From positions 68,221-132,220 of the forward strand of contig JBFWUW010000007.1 in NCBI GenBank assembly GCA_050247075.1: a stretch of DNA of 64,000 nt, read 5' to 3'. Positions within the stretch are counted from its first letter, which is position 1. Every line of letters begins with the position of its first letter. Positions 8,147 to 16,800 of this stretch are shown in pieces. Source of the stretch: JBFWUW01 sp050247075 (GTDB lineage Bacteria; Planctomycetota; Planctomycetia; Pirellulales; JBFWUW01). Both the position numbers and the translations under genes were made by a program. A model generated the notes under the pieces. That model had not been told where the DNA came from. It was given only the letters and a program-made list of their open reading frames with translations, and searched no databases.

Positions 8147-8171
8147 TTCGCCGATGGAATCGCCTCCTGCA
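8147..8171 (-). repeat. Single REP-like arm, reverse orientation
   Basis: On the minus strand it reads TGCAGGAGGCGATTCCATCG then GCGAA, a close match to the arm at 7399-7422 with GCAG in place of GTAG. It sits in the 223-bp gap between the DsbD-domain gene and the kinase gene. The rest of that gap shows no gene, only a possible GATAAT -10 box near 8281. Confidence 0.7.
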
Positions 8172-8317
8172 AACTTGCAATCTTCTCACGCAATGCGCAA
8201 AGCGTTACCACCTTGCCACCACGTCGGGTATTGTACCTACGTGAATGGCTAGCTGAAAGTTCACCCGGCCTGAACAATTCGATAATCTGGGGAGCCTAGG
8301 AAAATCCTTTTCCGGGT

Positions 8318-10201
8318 GTGGATGCCCGCGTAAGAATGGTGGTCCCGATGGACGATCGGCCCGAATTGCCGGAAGACGAAAGGGCGAAAGACGAACAACT
8401 CTTCGCCTTACTGGACCCCTACGTTGAGGCCCTGCATGGCGGCGCGCGGCCCGACCGGTCCAGCGTGGCGGCTACCCCCGAGTTGCTTTCGGTCTTAGAT
8501 TGTCTGGATGTGTTGCACGGCATCGCCTCGTTGACGCCCGCCGAGGCCGCCCTCGACGAAGACCTGACCATTGCCGCCACGCGGCAAGATTCCGACTGCG
8601 CGGCAGCGGCGGAACCGTTTGTCTCACCCGCGACGCTGGGCGAGTTTGGCCAATACGAACTGCTGGAAGAGATTGGCCGTGGCGGGATGGGTGTGGTTTA
8701 CCGCGCGCGGCAGACCAGCTTGGACCGGATTGTCGCGCTGAAGATGATTCTGGCCAGCCATTTGGCTTCGCCCGACCAGATTCGCCGCTTTCAGGCGGAA
8801 GCCCGCGCCGCCGCCGGGTTGTCACACCCTAACATCGTCCGTGTATTCGAGGTGGGCGAATGTAACGGGCAGCACTACTTCACCATGGACTACGTGGGCG
8901 GGACCAATCTGGCGGCTCGGCTGGCGAAAGGCATATTGGACGAGGCGGAGGCCGTCCGCGCGCTGATCGATGTGGCGCGGGCCGTCGATCACTTGCACTT
9001 GCATGGCGTGGTGCATCGCGACCTGAAGCCCTCGAACATCTTACTCGACGACGACGGGCGGCCTTACGTGACCGACTTTGGCCTGGCCAAGATGTTTGTG
9101 GGCGACCACCACAATACGGCCACGGGGCTGGTGGCCGGCACTCCTAGTTATATGTCGCCCGAGCAGGCCCGCGGCAACAACCAGGCCATTGGGCCGGCCA
9201 GCGATGTCTACAGCCTGGGCGCGATTCTGTACGAGATGCTCACCCGTCGCCCGCCATTTCGCGCTCGCGGAGCGCTCGACACACTGTTGCAAGTGCTGGA
9301 GCGTGAGCCTGTCTGGCCGCACGAAATCGTGCCGACAGTGTCGCGCGGCTTGGAACTGGTCTGCATGAAGTGCTTGGAAAAATCGCCGACCGACCGCTAC
9401 GGGTCGGCGGCTGCGTTGGCGGACGAGTTAGACCGTTACCAGGCTGGCGAACCGTTGGAGGTGCAGCCGCCGCGCGGCTGGCAGCGGCTGCGCCGCTGGA
9501 TTCAGCGGGAGCCGGCCTTGGCCTCGCGGATCTTGGCGGTCGGCGGGTTCTACGGCATTGAATGCACGAGTTACTACGTGCTGCAAACCACGCCGGCAAA
9601 CCTGCATTGGCGCGTGACTTGGATCGTGTTGATTTGGGTCTTGGCGTCGTTGGGGTTTCAACGGCTGTTGCTGTTGCGGCGGCCCTTGCAGATTGCCGAT
9701 GACTCGCCAACTTCTGCCGGAGAAAACCGCTCTTCCACTGGCGGGCAAGCGGGTTCGTCCGTAGAGGCGGCCCCCTCGTCCAGCGTGCTCACGTCGCGGC
9801 TGCAACAAATAACGACCAGGCGCTGGTTTCAATTCTCTACGCGGGCCGCGCCGTTTGCCTGGGCCACGCTGGACGCCGTTCTGCTGCTGGCGACCATGTT
9901 GCTGCGGGGGGGCTTAACGAACCAGGTGGCGCTCGGTTTTCCGTTGTTGATCGCGCTGTCGGGCCTGTGGCTAAGACGGCGGCTGGTGTGGTACATGACG
10001 GCCCTGACGGTCGTCGGCTACCTGGTGCTGGCGTTTGACTTCCACTTCGTGCGGCCGGAGTTGCAGGAACTTCTCGATCCCTCGCCCATGCGGCATGTGT
10101 ACTATATCGTGGGGTTGCTCGTCATGGCGGGGGTGGTTTCGTACCAGGTTTCGCGGATGCGGGCCTTGAGCCGCTATTACGAGAAATGGCGGCGGACGTA
10201 A
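8318..10201 (+). CDS. Membrane-anchored Ser/Thr protein kinase
   Basis: A Hanks-type kinase of up to 627 residues. The N-terminal 110 residues are acidic and non-conserved. The kinase domain covers about 113-370 (numbering from the GTG at 8318): glycine loop IGRGGMGVVY (119-128), catalytic Lys in VALKM (142), HRDLKPSN (233-240), DFG (253-255) and GTPSYMSPEQA in the activation segment. All catalytic residues are present, so it should be active. After about residue 400 come several hydrophobic segments in two blocks (around 405-455 and 510-610), placing the kinase in the cytoplasm with a C-terminal membrane anchor. The start may instead be the ATG at 8336 or 8348; none has a strong ribosome site. 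Its targets are unknown. Confidence 0.9.
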   Translation: MDARVRMVVPMDDRPELPEDERAKDEQLFALLDPYVEALHGGARPDRSSVAATPELLSVLDCLDVLHGIASLTPAEAALDEDLTIAATRQDSDCAAAAEPFVSPATLGEFGQYELLEEIGRGGMGVVYRARQTSLDRIVALKMILASHLASPDQIRRFQAEARAAAGLSHPNIVRVFEVGECNGQHYFTMDYVGGTNLAARLAKGILDEAEAVRALIDVARAVDHLHLHGVVHRDLKPSNILLDDDGRPYVTDFGLAKMFVGDHHNTATGLVAGTPSYMSPEQARGNNQAIGPASDVYSLGAILYEMLTRRPPFRARGALDTLLQVLEREPVWPHEIVPTVSRGLELVCMKCLEKSPTDRYGSAAALADELDRYQAGEPLEVQPPRGWQRLRRWIQREPALASRILAVGGFYGIECTSYYVLQTTPANLHWRVTWIVLIWVLASLGFQRLLLLRRPLQIADDSPTSAGENRSSTGGQAGSSVEAAPSSSVLTSRLQQITTRRWFQFSTRAAPFAWATLDAVLLLATMLLRGGLTNQVALGFPLLIALSGLWLRRRLVWYMTALTVVGYLVLAFDFHFVRPELQELLDPSPMRHVYYIVGLLVMAGVVSYQVSRMRALSRYYEKWRRT

Positions 10202-10320
10202 TTAACCGCCGACGACGTAACACCTTGCCCCCAAAGCGCGTACAATCCGCGTAACCTTGCCGCCGTGAACGCCAATTGAAGGTAAGGTAACCACACTTGC
10301 CCCTGGATACGCGCATTCCC

Positions 10321-12360
10321 ATGCCGCTTTTTGCCAAACTTGATTTCGCGAATATCGACCACCCTTGGCTGTGGCTGGCCTTGGCTCTGCTGGGGGCGGG
10401 GATATTGGCCTATACCTATCTCAGCATTTTCCAGCGGTCGCAACGCAAGTTGACGTGGGGATTGTTGGCCCTGCGGGGGGCGGGAGTGGCCGCACTGTTC
10501 TTGGCGCTGGCTCAACCGTCGTGGACGCGCGAGGAAGAACGGGTCGATCCGGGCCGGTTGGCCGTGATTGTCGATGACAGCATTTCCATGTCCCTGCCCG
10601 GTTCCGTCGACAAGAGCCGCTATGCATTGGCACGCGAAGCCGCCAATAAGCTACGCGAGGAATTGGCCACAGTGAATAGCGGGCCCGAATTGCGGGTTGA
10701 TCTGTTCGATCTGCAAGGAACGCCTCTGATTAACGGCTTTCCGGCGGAGCCGCGGGTGGAACGGACCGATCTCGTTCGAGCCGTCAGCGAAACCGCCGCG
10801 CGGCTGCGGTCGCGGGCCGTGGCGGGGATCGTGCTGATTTCCGACGGCATGGACAACACGGGCCGCTCCAGCGTACAAGAACTGGGTGATGGCCCGCCGG
10901 TGAATTGCGTCGGCTTTCGCCAGGATCCATCCACGGCGCAGCTCGATCTGCTCGTCCGCCACGTTACCGCGCCCGAGCGCGTGATGGTTGATAACGAAGT
11001 CAAGGTAGACGTGTTGATTGGCAAACTGGCCGGCCCGGCCACGGAGGCCACACTGGCGATCAAGCGGGGCGGATCCGAGTTTGCCTCGCAGGCCGTGCCG
11101 CTGGCCGAAGGCAACGTCGAGCAAGTCGTCAGCCTGCGAATTACCCCGCGCGAGGCGGGCCGGTTTGTGTTTACCGCGTCGATTGCGGCACCGTCGGGCG
11201 AGCGGCTGCTGGCCAACAACGCGCAGCATTTTCCGATCGAGGTGGAAGCTTCACCGATCCGTGTGTTGTACCTGGAAGGCTTTCTGCGCGAGGAGTACAA
11301 GTTCTTAAAGACTCGCCTGGAAGACGATCCCGATCTGAGCCTGGTCACGGTCGTGCGGCGGGCCAATCCGGCTGGCGGCGAAAGCGATTCGTCGGGCGGC
11401 AACTTGCTTTCGGCAGAGCGGTTGGCCGATTTCGACGTAGTGATCCTGGGCGACTTTGAGGGGGCCTACTTTACGCCAGCCGAGTACGAGTCTTTGGTGC
11501 AATGGATTGACGGCGGCGCGATCGACGCCAACGACGCGCCAGCCGAAGGGACCGCGGCGAACAGGTCGCACGCCTTGCTGGTGCTGGGGGGCTATCAATC
11601 GTTTGGCGAGAATGGATTTCGCGGCACGCCGTTGGCCGCCGCCTTGCCGGTGGAGTTTTCGCCGACCGCGCCGTATCAGGGAGAGGACCCCTTTGTGATG
11701 GAACTGACACCCGCGGGGCAATCGCATCCCATTTTTGAAGTGACGGGTGATTCCGTCCGCGACTTGCAACTGTGGTCTTCGTTGCCGCCGCTGCTCGGTT
11801 CTCCCTTGGTCGCCGGGGCCAAGCCGGGTGCCGACGTCTTGGCGCGGAACCCCAGCTTCCCCATCGACGGGATCCCTGCCGTGGTGATTGCCACGCAGCG
11901 GTTTGGAGCGGGCCGCACGATGGTCGTGGCGGCCGACACGACTTGGCGCTGGTCGCGGTTGGCCCGCATGGCCGGCAAAAACGACACACTCTACCCCCGG
12001 TTTTGGAGCCAGACCATCCGCTGGCTGGCGGGCCGCGAGAAACAAACGCAGCGCCCGCCACTGGCCGTCAGCACCGATCGACCCGACTACGAGGTCCGCA
12101 AGCCGGTTCATATTCGTGCCGTCCGCCAATCGCCCGCTGGCGAGGCCGACGCAGCGGCCGAGGTCACGGTGGAAATCGCCGACGAGTCGGGCCGCTCGCG
12201 GACGATTGAAATGCACGCCCGCTCGAGCGAGCCGAACGTCTTCAACGGCACCTTTCATACCGAGTCGGGCGGACGGTACGAAGTGGCGGCGGCGCTTTCA
12301 TCGGGTGGCAAAGTGACCGCCAATCAGACGACGGAGTTCCTGGTCCACGGATCCGACTAG
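10321..12360 (+). CDS. Membrane-anchored vWA/GATase-like protein (Bat-like gene set), ended early by an amber codon
   Basis: A 679-residue product. Two N-terminal helices (about 16-34 and 46-64) are followed by a von Willebrand A-like domain with the MIDAS-type sequence VDDSISMS (about 84-91), then an Ig-like region, and a GATase-like region (FDVVILGDFEGAYFTPAEYESL and later) that lacks an obvious catalytic Cys. The family normally ends with a C-terminal transmembrane helix. Here a TAG at 12358-12360 stops translation just before it, while the same frame continues open and coding-like to 12597. The ATG at 10321 is preferred over an in-frame TTG at 10297. Known context: planctomycete Bat-like sets with MoxR, DUF58 and DUF4175 genes; here only DUF4175 is in the window. 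Confidence 0.85.
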   Translation: MPLFAKLDFANIDHPWLWLALALLGAGILAYTYLSIFQRSQRKLTWGLLALRGAGVAALFLALAQPSWTREEERVDPGRLAVIVDDSISMSLPGSVDKSRYALAREAANKLREELATVNSGPELRVDLFDLQGTPLINGFPAEPRVERTDLVRAVSETAARLRSRAVAGIVLISDGMDNTGRSSVQELGDGPPVNCVGFRQDPSTAQLDLLVRHVTAPERVMVDNEVKVDVLIGKLAGPATEATLAIKRGGSEFASQAVPLAEGNVEQVVSLRITPREAGRFVFTASIAAPSGERLLANNAQHFPIEVEASPIRVLYLEGFLREEYKFLKTRLEDDPDLSLVTVVRRANPAGGESDSSGGNLLSAERLADFDVVILGDFEGAYFTPAEYESLVQWIDGGAIDANDAPAEGTAANRSHALLVLGGYQSFGENGFRGTPLAAALPVEFSPTAPYQGEDPFVMELTPAGQSHPIFEVTGDSVRDLQLWSSLPPLLGSPLVAGAKPGADVLARNPSFPIDGIPAVVIATQRFGAGRTMVVAADTTWRWSRLARMAGKNDTLYPRFWSQTIRWLAGREKQTQRPPLAVSTDRPDYEVRKPVHIRAVRQSPAGEADAAAEVTVEIADESGRSRTIEMHARSSEPNVFNGTFHTESGGRYEVAAALSSGGKVTANQTTEFLVHGSD

Positions 12361-12597
12361 GAACTGGCCGATCCGGGGGTCAATCGGGTGTTGCTGCAAT
12401 CGCTGTCCAGCGCCACCGGAGGCGCATTCGTCGATGTCGAACAAATCACCGACCTGGCGGCCAAACTCCCCCGCAAAGAGCGGCGCACCTCGCACGTAGA
12501 ACGAACGGAACTAGGCGGCTCTCCTTGGCTCTTCGTTTTCTTCCTGGCGGCGGTGACGGCAGAGTGGTTGTTACGGAGAAAAAATCATTTGGTGTGA
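12361..12597 (+). pseudogene. In-frame 3' remainder of the vWA/GATase gene after the amber stop
   Basis: These 78 codons continue the frame of the gene at 10321 with no shift. The translation starts ELADPGVNRVLLQSL, continues ATGGAFVDVEQITDLAAKLP, and ends in a hydrophobic helix SPWLFVFFLAAVTAEWLL with an RRKN tail and a TGA. That is the expected last portion of the protein, including the C-terminal membrane anchor. There is no ribosome site or good start codon for independent translation (first in-frame GTG at 12388). Either the gene is truncated by one point mutation, the stop is read through, or the base is a sequencing error. Confidence 0.85.
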
Positions 12598-12651
12598 GGC
12601 AGACCGCGGGATCGTCGGCAACTCAACATGCTTTTCAATCTAGCCATCGGA

Positions 12652-12657
12652 TATAAT
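12652..12657 (+). promoter_or_regulatory. Candidate -10 box upstream of the accessory island
   Basis: A perfect TATAAT ends 11 bases before the ATG at 12669. No convincing -35 hexamer is seen at 16-18 bases. A transcript from here would have a very short leader, with GAAAG just before the start codon. It would give the island its own promoter inside the larger gene set. Confidence 0.35.
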
Positions 12658-12668
12658 GGAAAGCGTCG

Positions 12669-13070
12669 ATGATTCCACCGTTTGACGAGCGCGGCAACCT
12701 TCCGCCGGGAGTGCATTTGGCGACGCTAGTCGAGATTGAGGCTCGCTTTGGTGAGGAGTCTGACTTGCGTCGGACGCAAATGGAGTCGCTACGGTGGCTG
12801 GTCGATTTGGCAAGGAGAGCGGGAGTCGAGCGGTTGGTGATTAACGGCAGTTTCGTGACGGATGCATTCGAGCCAAACGATGTCGATTGCGCCCTCTTGA
12901 TTCACCCTGATGCCGTGATTGATTTCGTTGCCGAAAAGGCATTGCATGATGGGTTGCCGTTTCTGGACGTTCAAGTCGTGGACCGGGAAGGTTTTACAAT
13001 GCTCGTCGAGCGGTTTTTCTCTTCAGACCGCCATCTTGTGCCCAAAGGCATGGTTGAGGTATCGCTATGA
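12669..13070 (+). CDS. DUF6932-type nucleotidyltransferase-like protein
   Basis: A 133-residue protein whose opening PPFDERGNLPPGVH and later RLVINGSFVTDAFEPNDVDCALL match what I recall of the DUF6932 family. GSFVTD followed by NDVDCAL is the GS-x-DxD arrangement of minimal nucleotidyltransferases (Pol-beta fold). It is followed by FFSSDRHLVPKGMVEV at the C-terminus. The family is commonly paired with a small coiled-coil gene, as here: the two overlap by four bases (ATGA), so they are translationally coupled. By analogy with minimal nucleotidyltransferase modules it may be part of a toxin-antitoxin-like pair; the activity is not proven. Confidence 0.75.
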   Translation: MIPPFDERGNLPPGVHLATLVEIEARFGEESDLRRTQMESLRWLVDLARRAGVERLVINGSFVTDAFEPNDVDCALLIHPDAVIDFVAEKALHDGLPFLDVQVVDREGFTMLVERFFSSDRHLVPKGMVEVSL

Positions 13071-13297
13071 ACTTGCAAAGCCATCGAGAGTTGGAAGTCA
13101 CGCGGATGAAATTGCGGATGCTCGAAGAGCGGGTTGCAGCGGCCGAGTTGGAACAAGATGCCGATGAATATGTCCGCGAGATCAGTCAACGATCACTCAA
13201 GAAGTTGATCAATCAACTGAAAGAAGAAATCATTCGTTTCGAGATTCGTGCTGGAATAAGACCAACAGACGCGAATTCCGGGGTGTCGGGCTCATGA
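13067..13297 (+). CDS. Small coiled-coil partner of the DUF6932 protein
   Basis: A 76-residue, highly charged alpha-helical protein. The segment ELEVTRMKLRMLEERVAAAE and the later RSLKKLINQLKEEIIRFEI form two amphipathic helices likely to make a coiled coil. The LKRLINQLKEEI-type ending resembles the N-terminal helical part of some antitoxins. Its start ATG overlaps the stop of the upstream gene (ATGA). There is no Rx4-6H motif, so it is not a HEPN toxin. Likely the partner, perhaps the neutralising one, of the nucleotidyltransferase-like protein (inference). Confidence 0.7.
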   Translation: MNLQSHRELEVTRMKLRMLEERVAAAELEQDADEYVREISQRSLKKLINQLKEEIIRFEIRAGIRPTDANSGVSGS

Positions 13298-13377
13298 GCG
13301 AGACGCTGTTCAATCCGGTTGACTGTTTCCTGTCATTTCTAATCCTGGGAAGGCTTAATGATAGTTGAGGTTCCTAC

Positions 13378-13815
13378 GTGTTCGAGTTTCACGGCTGGGC
13401 GACAATTGAAGTTGATGATACGGATGACCCGGACCTAAGCGTGATTCGCGCCCGGAAGGAGAAAGCCGTCGAGCAGTTACAAATTGCCTTAACAGTGGCG
13501 GACGACGATTTTTCATGGTTCGAATTGAGAACAGCCGGGAATGGGCTGACCGTATTGTCCGCCCAAGGCCTTCGCAATCACAGGTATGAACCAGTTATTG
13601 ATCTGTTTCGTTGGGTGGCTCGGAACTTGCCGTTCGCTTACGGCTTGCTTTACGTGCGAGACGACGAGGACCGAGGAGACCGCGGCTCCGACAATAGCAA
13701 CTGCTTCCGAGTTTGGCGAATCGCGCGCGGAATGTTCGAGGAGATGACGGACCCGTTTCTGTCGCCATGCATTCCAACGGTGGAACCGCCTTGGGAATGG
13801 GCATCTGACAATTGA
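13378..13815 (+). CDS. Imm7-type immunity protein, without a toxin neighbour
   Basis: A 145-residue soluble protein. It begins FEFHGWATIEV and contains FAYGLLYVRDDEDRGD, a VWRIARGMFEE strand, and DPFLSPCIPTVEPPW. These match my recollection of the Imm7 family of polymorphic-toxin immunity proteins (HGW start, YGLLYIRDDED, DPFLSPCIPT). The start is the GTG at 13378 with GAGG seven bases upstream. Known immunity genes sit next to a toxin with a secretion domain; none is visible within the neighbouring kilobases, so this is an orphan. It may protect against a toxin delivered by other cells. It lies inside an operon of membrane proteins, as part of an inserted island. Confidence 0.65.
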   Translation: MFEFHGWATIEVDDTDDPDLSVIRARKEKAVEQLQIALTVADDDFSWFELRTAGNGLTVLSAQGLRNHRYEPVIDLFRWVARNLPFAYGLLYVRDDEDRGDRGSDNSNCFRVWRIARGMFEEMTDPFLSPCIPTVEPPWEWASDN

Positions 13816-13841
13816 CATTACGAAGGAAATTAGGAATCCCC

Positions 13842-16800
13842 ATGAGCTACCTTCGAATCCTCGCGGAACTTGACGCTGTCCGCCGCCAGTGGCGGTTTCA
13901 GAAAGTGCTGGAAGGGGCGCTGCTGGCGGGTGCGCTGGTGTTGGGCGTGCTGGTGTTGGTGGTGGCTGCCGATAATCTGCTGCGGCTAGGCAGCCTCGGC
14001 AGGGCCGTGCTGTCGCTGACGCTGTGGGCTTCGGCTGCATTTGCCTTGTTTTCGTGGGTCATCAGCCGTTGGCTGGAGGACCGCCGCGACGATTTCTTTG
14101 CCGCACTGGTGGAACAAAAACACCCCGAACTGGGCAATCGGCTGATCAACGCCCTGCAGCTTGGCCGCGGCAACCAGCAGTATGGCTCGCGGCGGTTGAT
14201 TGATGCCATTGTGGGCGATGCCGCTACCGCCACCGCCGACATGGAACTGGCCGACTGCCTCGATTGGACCGTCGTCCGCCGTGCGGGCCTGGCCGCCGCC
14301 GTGGGCGCGGGCATTGTGCTGTTGTACGCCGTGCTGCCGTTGTGGTCGCTCAATGAGCGGTTCGGAAACGGACTGGCCCGCGTGCTGCTTCCCTGGGCCG
14401 ATTACAAACCGTTCGCCGCCACCAGGGTCGCCATCAAGTCGCCGCAAGAGGAAGAGACTCGCATACCCGAAGGCGCTTCGATCACCATCGAAGCCGCCGC
14501 CAGCGGCGTCGCTCCCCGCTCCGCCGCGCTGTTTGTTCGCGACGATGGCGGGGCCTGGCGCAATTACACCATGCAACGGGCGGAAGCCACACCCGGCCTA
14601 TTCCGCTTTACCATGCTGGAGCCAGCCAACTCGTTTGAATACTACGTTGCCGCCGGCGATGGCCGCTCGGAGCCGTTTGACGCCTCGCGCATTTCCAAGG
14701 CCCGCGCCGGTCAGTTGCGCCGCGCGGAAGCTGGCGGCATCCGCGAGCGTTACGTGGAAGTCGTGGCCCGCCCGCGGGTCGAGTCGATCAAAATCTCCTA
14801 CACGCCGCCGGCCTACACGGGCGAGGTGCCCCGGCAGGTCGATGATTCCGAAGGGGAAATCGTCGGCGTGGCCGGCACCCGCGTCGATGTTGAGGTCGTC
14901 ACCACCAAGCCGCTGCAATCGGGCCCTGCCCGACCGGCCGCGGCAATGGTCACGGATAGCAGCGAGATCTTGCCGCTTGTGCAAGGCACCGACGCCCGCA
15001 CGTGGCGGGCTACTTTTACCATCCATGCCGAGGGGGCCAAGTTCGATCCCTCCGCCTTGCGGCCGCTGGCCGCGCCGGCCCGCTATCAATTGCGGTTGCT
15101 GGATACCGATGGCTACGACAACCGTGATCCTTTGTGGCGTTCTATATCGCTGATCAAGGACCAGCCGCCGGTAGTGGCGATGACCGCGCCGGGAAAAGAC
15201 CTGCAATCGCAACCGGCCGATTCCGTGGAACTGGCCGTCGCCGCCAAGGACGACTACGGGCTGGCCGATGTGCGGCTGTTGTACCGTGTCAACGATGAGC
15301 AGAAAATCCGCGAACTGGCGGCCTTTGCCATCGACAAGGCAGGCGTTCGCGACAGTACCCAGCAACATTCCTGGAAGCTTGACAGCGCGGGGTTGAAGTC
15401 GGGCGATGTCATCTACTACTGGGCCACGGCGGCCGATCGCAACGATATCACCGGGCCGGGCCAAGGTGAGTCGCGGCGTTACTCCATCTTCATCGTCGAG
15501 CCAGACAAGGTGCTGGCAGCGCTTGACAATGCCTTGCTGGCTTACGAGGAAGAGTTGGAGGAAATCCTTCGCTTGCAACGTGAGAACCGCGCGCAAACGG
15601 CCTCGAATGTGGCCTTCGGCACGCTAGTAACCCGGGAGTCGTCCGTCCGCCAGAAGACCCGCCAACTGGCCGACCGTATGCGGCAAGATGCCACGCCCCT
15701 GCACACTATCGTGGCCGCGCTGGGCGAGTTGCACGTCGGCCTGATGGCCGATTGCATCGGCATCTTGGAAAGCGGCAAGGCCACGAACGATGCCGCCAAG
15801 GCGTCGGGCTTTCGCGAGCAATCGCTGCCGGTGCAGGACCAGATTATCGAGCAACTTGGCGCGCTGCTGGCCCGCCTGCAAAAGAACGAGCAAGCCCGCG
15901 AGCGGCTTCGCAAGTTGGCCAAGGGGGACAAGCAAGCCCATTGGGCCATCACAGCCAAGCTCAACGCCATGACCGACGACCTGGACCGGTTGCTGGCCGA
16001 GGAGCAGGAACTGGCCGACAAATTCGAGCGGCTGCCCAAAAAGAAGGTGGACGAACTGAGCGACGACCAGGAAAAAGCCCTGGACGAGTTCGACGAGTTC
16101 CAGGACCGCTGGGAGAAATGGGCCAAGGGGACGATCGACGAACTAGCCAAGCTGCCGACCGGGTTTGTCGATGACTTCGGCATGCGTGAGGACGTGAACC
16201 GCATCTTTCAGGAGATCGAAAAAGCGGCCAGCCGCCCCAAGGCCGAAAAGATTGAAGTCGCCCTGGAAGACCTGGGGGCCGGCCTGGCCACCGAAATGCT
16301 GGAAGACCTGGAAGTCTGGATGCCCGACACGCCCGACGCCGCCAAATGGGTGCTGGAGGAACCCCTCGCCGGTTTGAAAGTGCCAGAAATGCCGCTCCCC
16401 AGTGAGTTGGAAGACATGGTGGGCGAACTGCTGCAGGAGGCCGAGGAATTCGACGAGGAGGCCGACGATATTACCTCCGCCTGGGGCGACAACCTCAATC
16501 AGGCGGGCTGGGACGTGGCCGACGGGCCAATCAGCAGCTTTTCCGCCAAGGGCAAGACCGGCAACGATCTGCCCAACAAGTCCGAAATGTCGGGCCGGTC
16601 GGGCGACGGCCGCCGCGGCAAATCGTCGGGCCAGATGGTCGGCGACACGGCACGCGGGCTGGAAGGCCGCAAGACCGAGGCCCGCGTCAATAACGAGCGC
16701 TACGAGCCGGGCCAGGTAAAGATGGAAGGCCAGCAAGACCCGCACGGCGCGACGGGGGGCGGCAAGAAGGCGGGGGCCGGCCGCCGCGGCCTGCAAGGCG

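Noticed and set aside
12388..12597. Short independent gene after the amber codon
   Set aside because: It is exactly in frame with the vWA/GATase gene, has no ribosome site, and reads as the expected end of that protein.
13067..13297. HEPN toxin for the nucleotidyltransferase-like gene
   Set aside because: No Rx4-6H motif; only a charged coiled coil is present.
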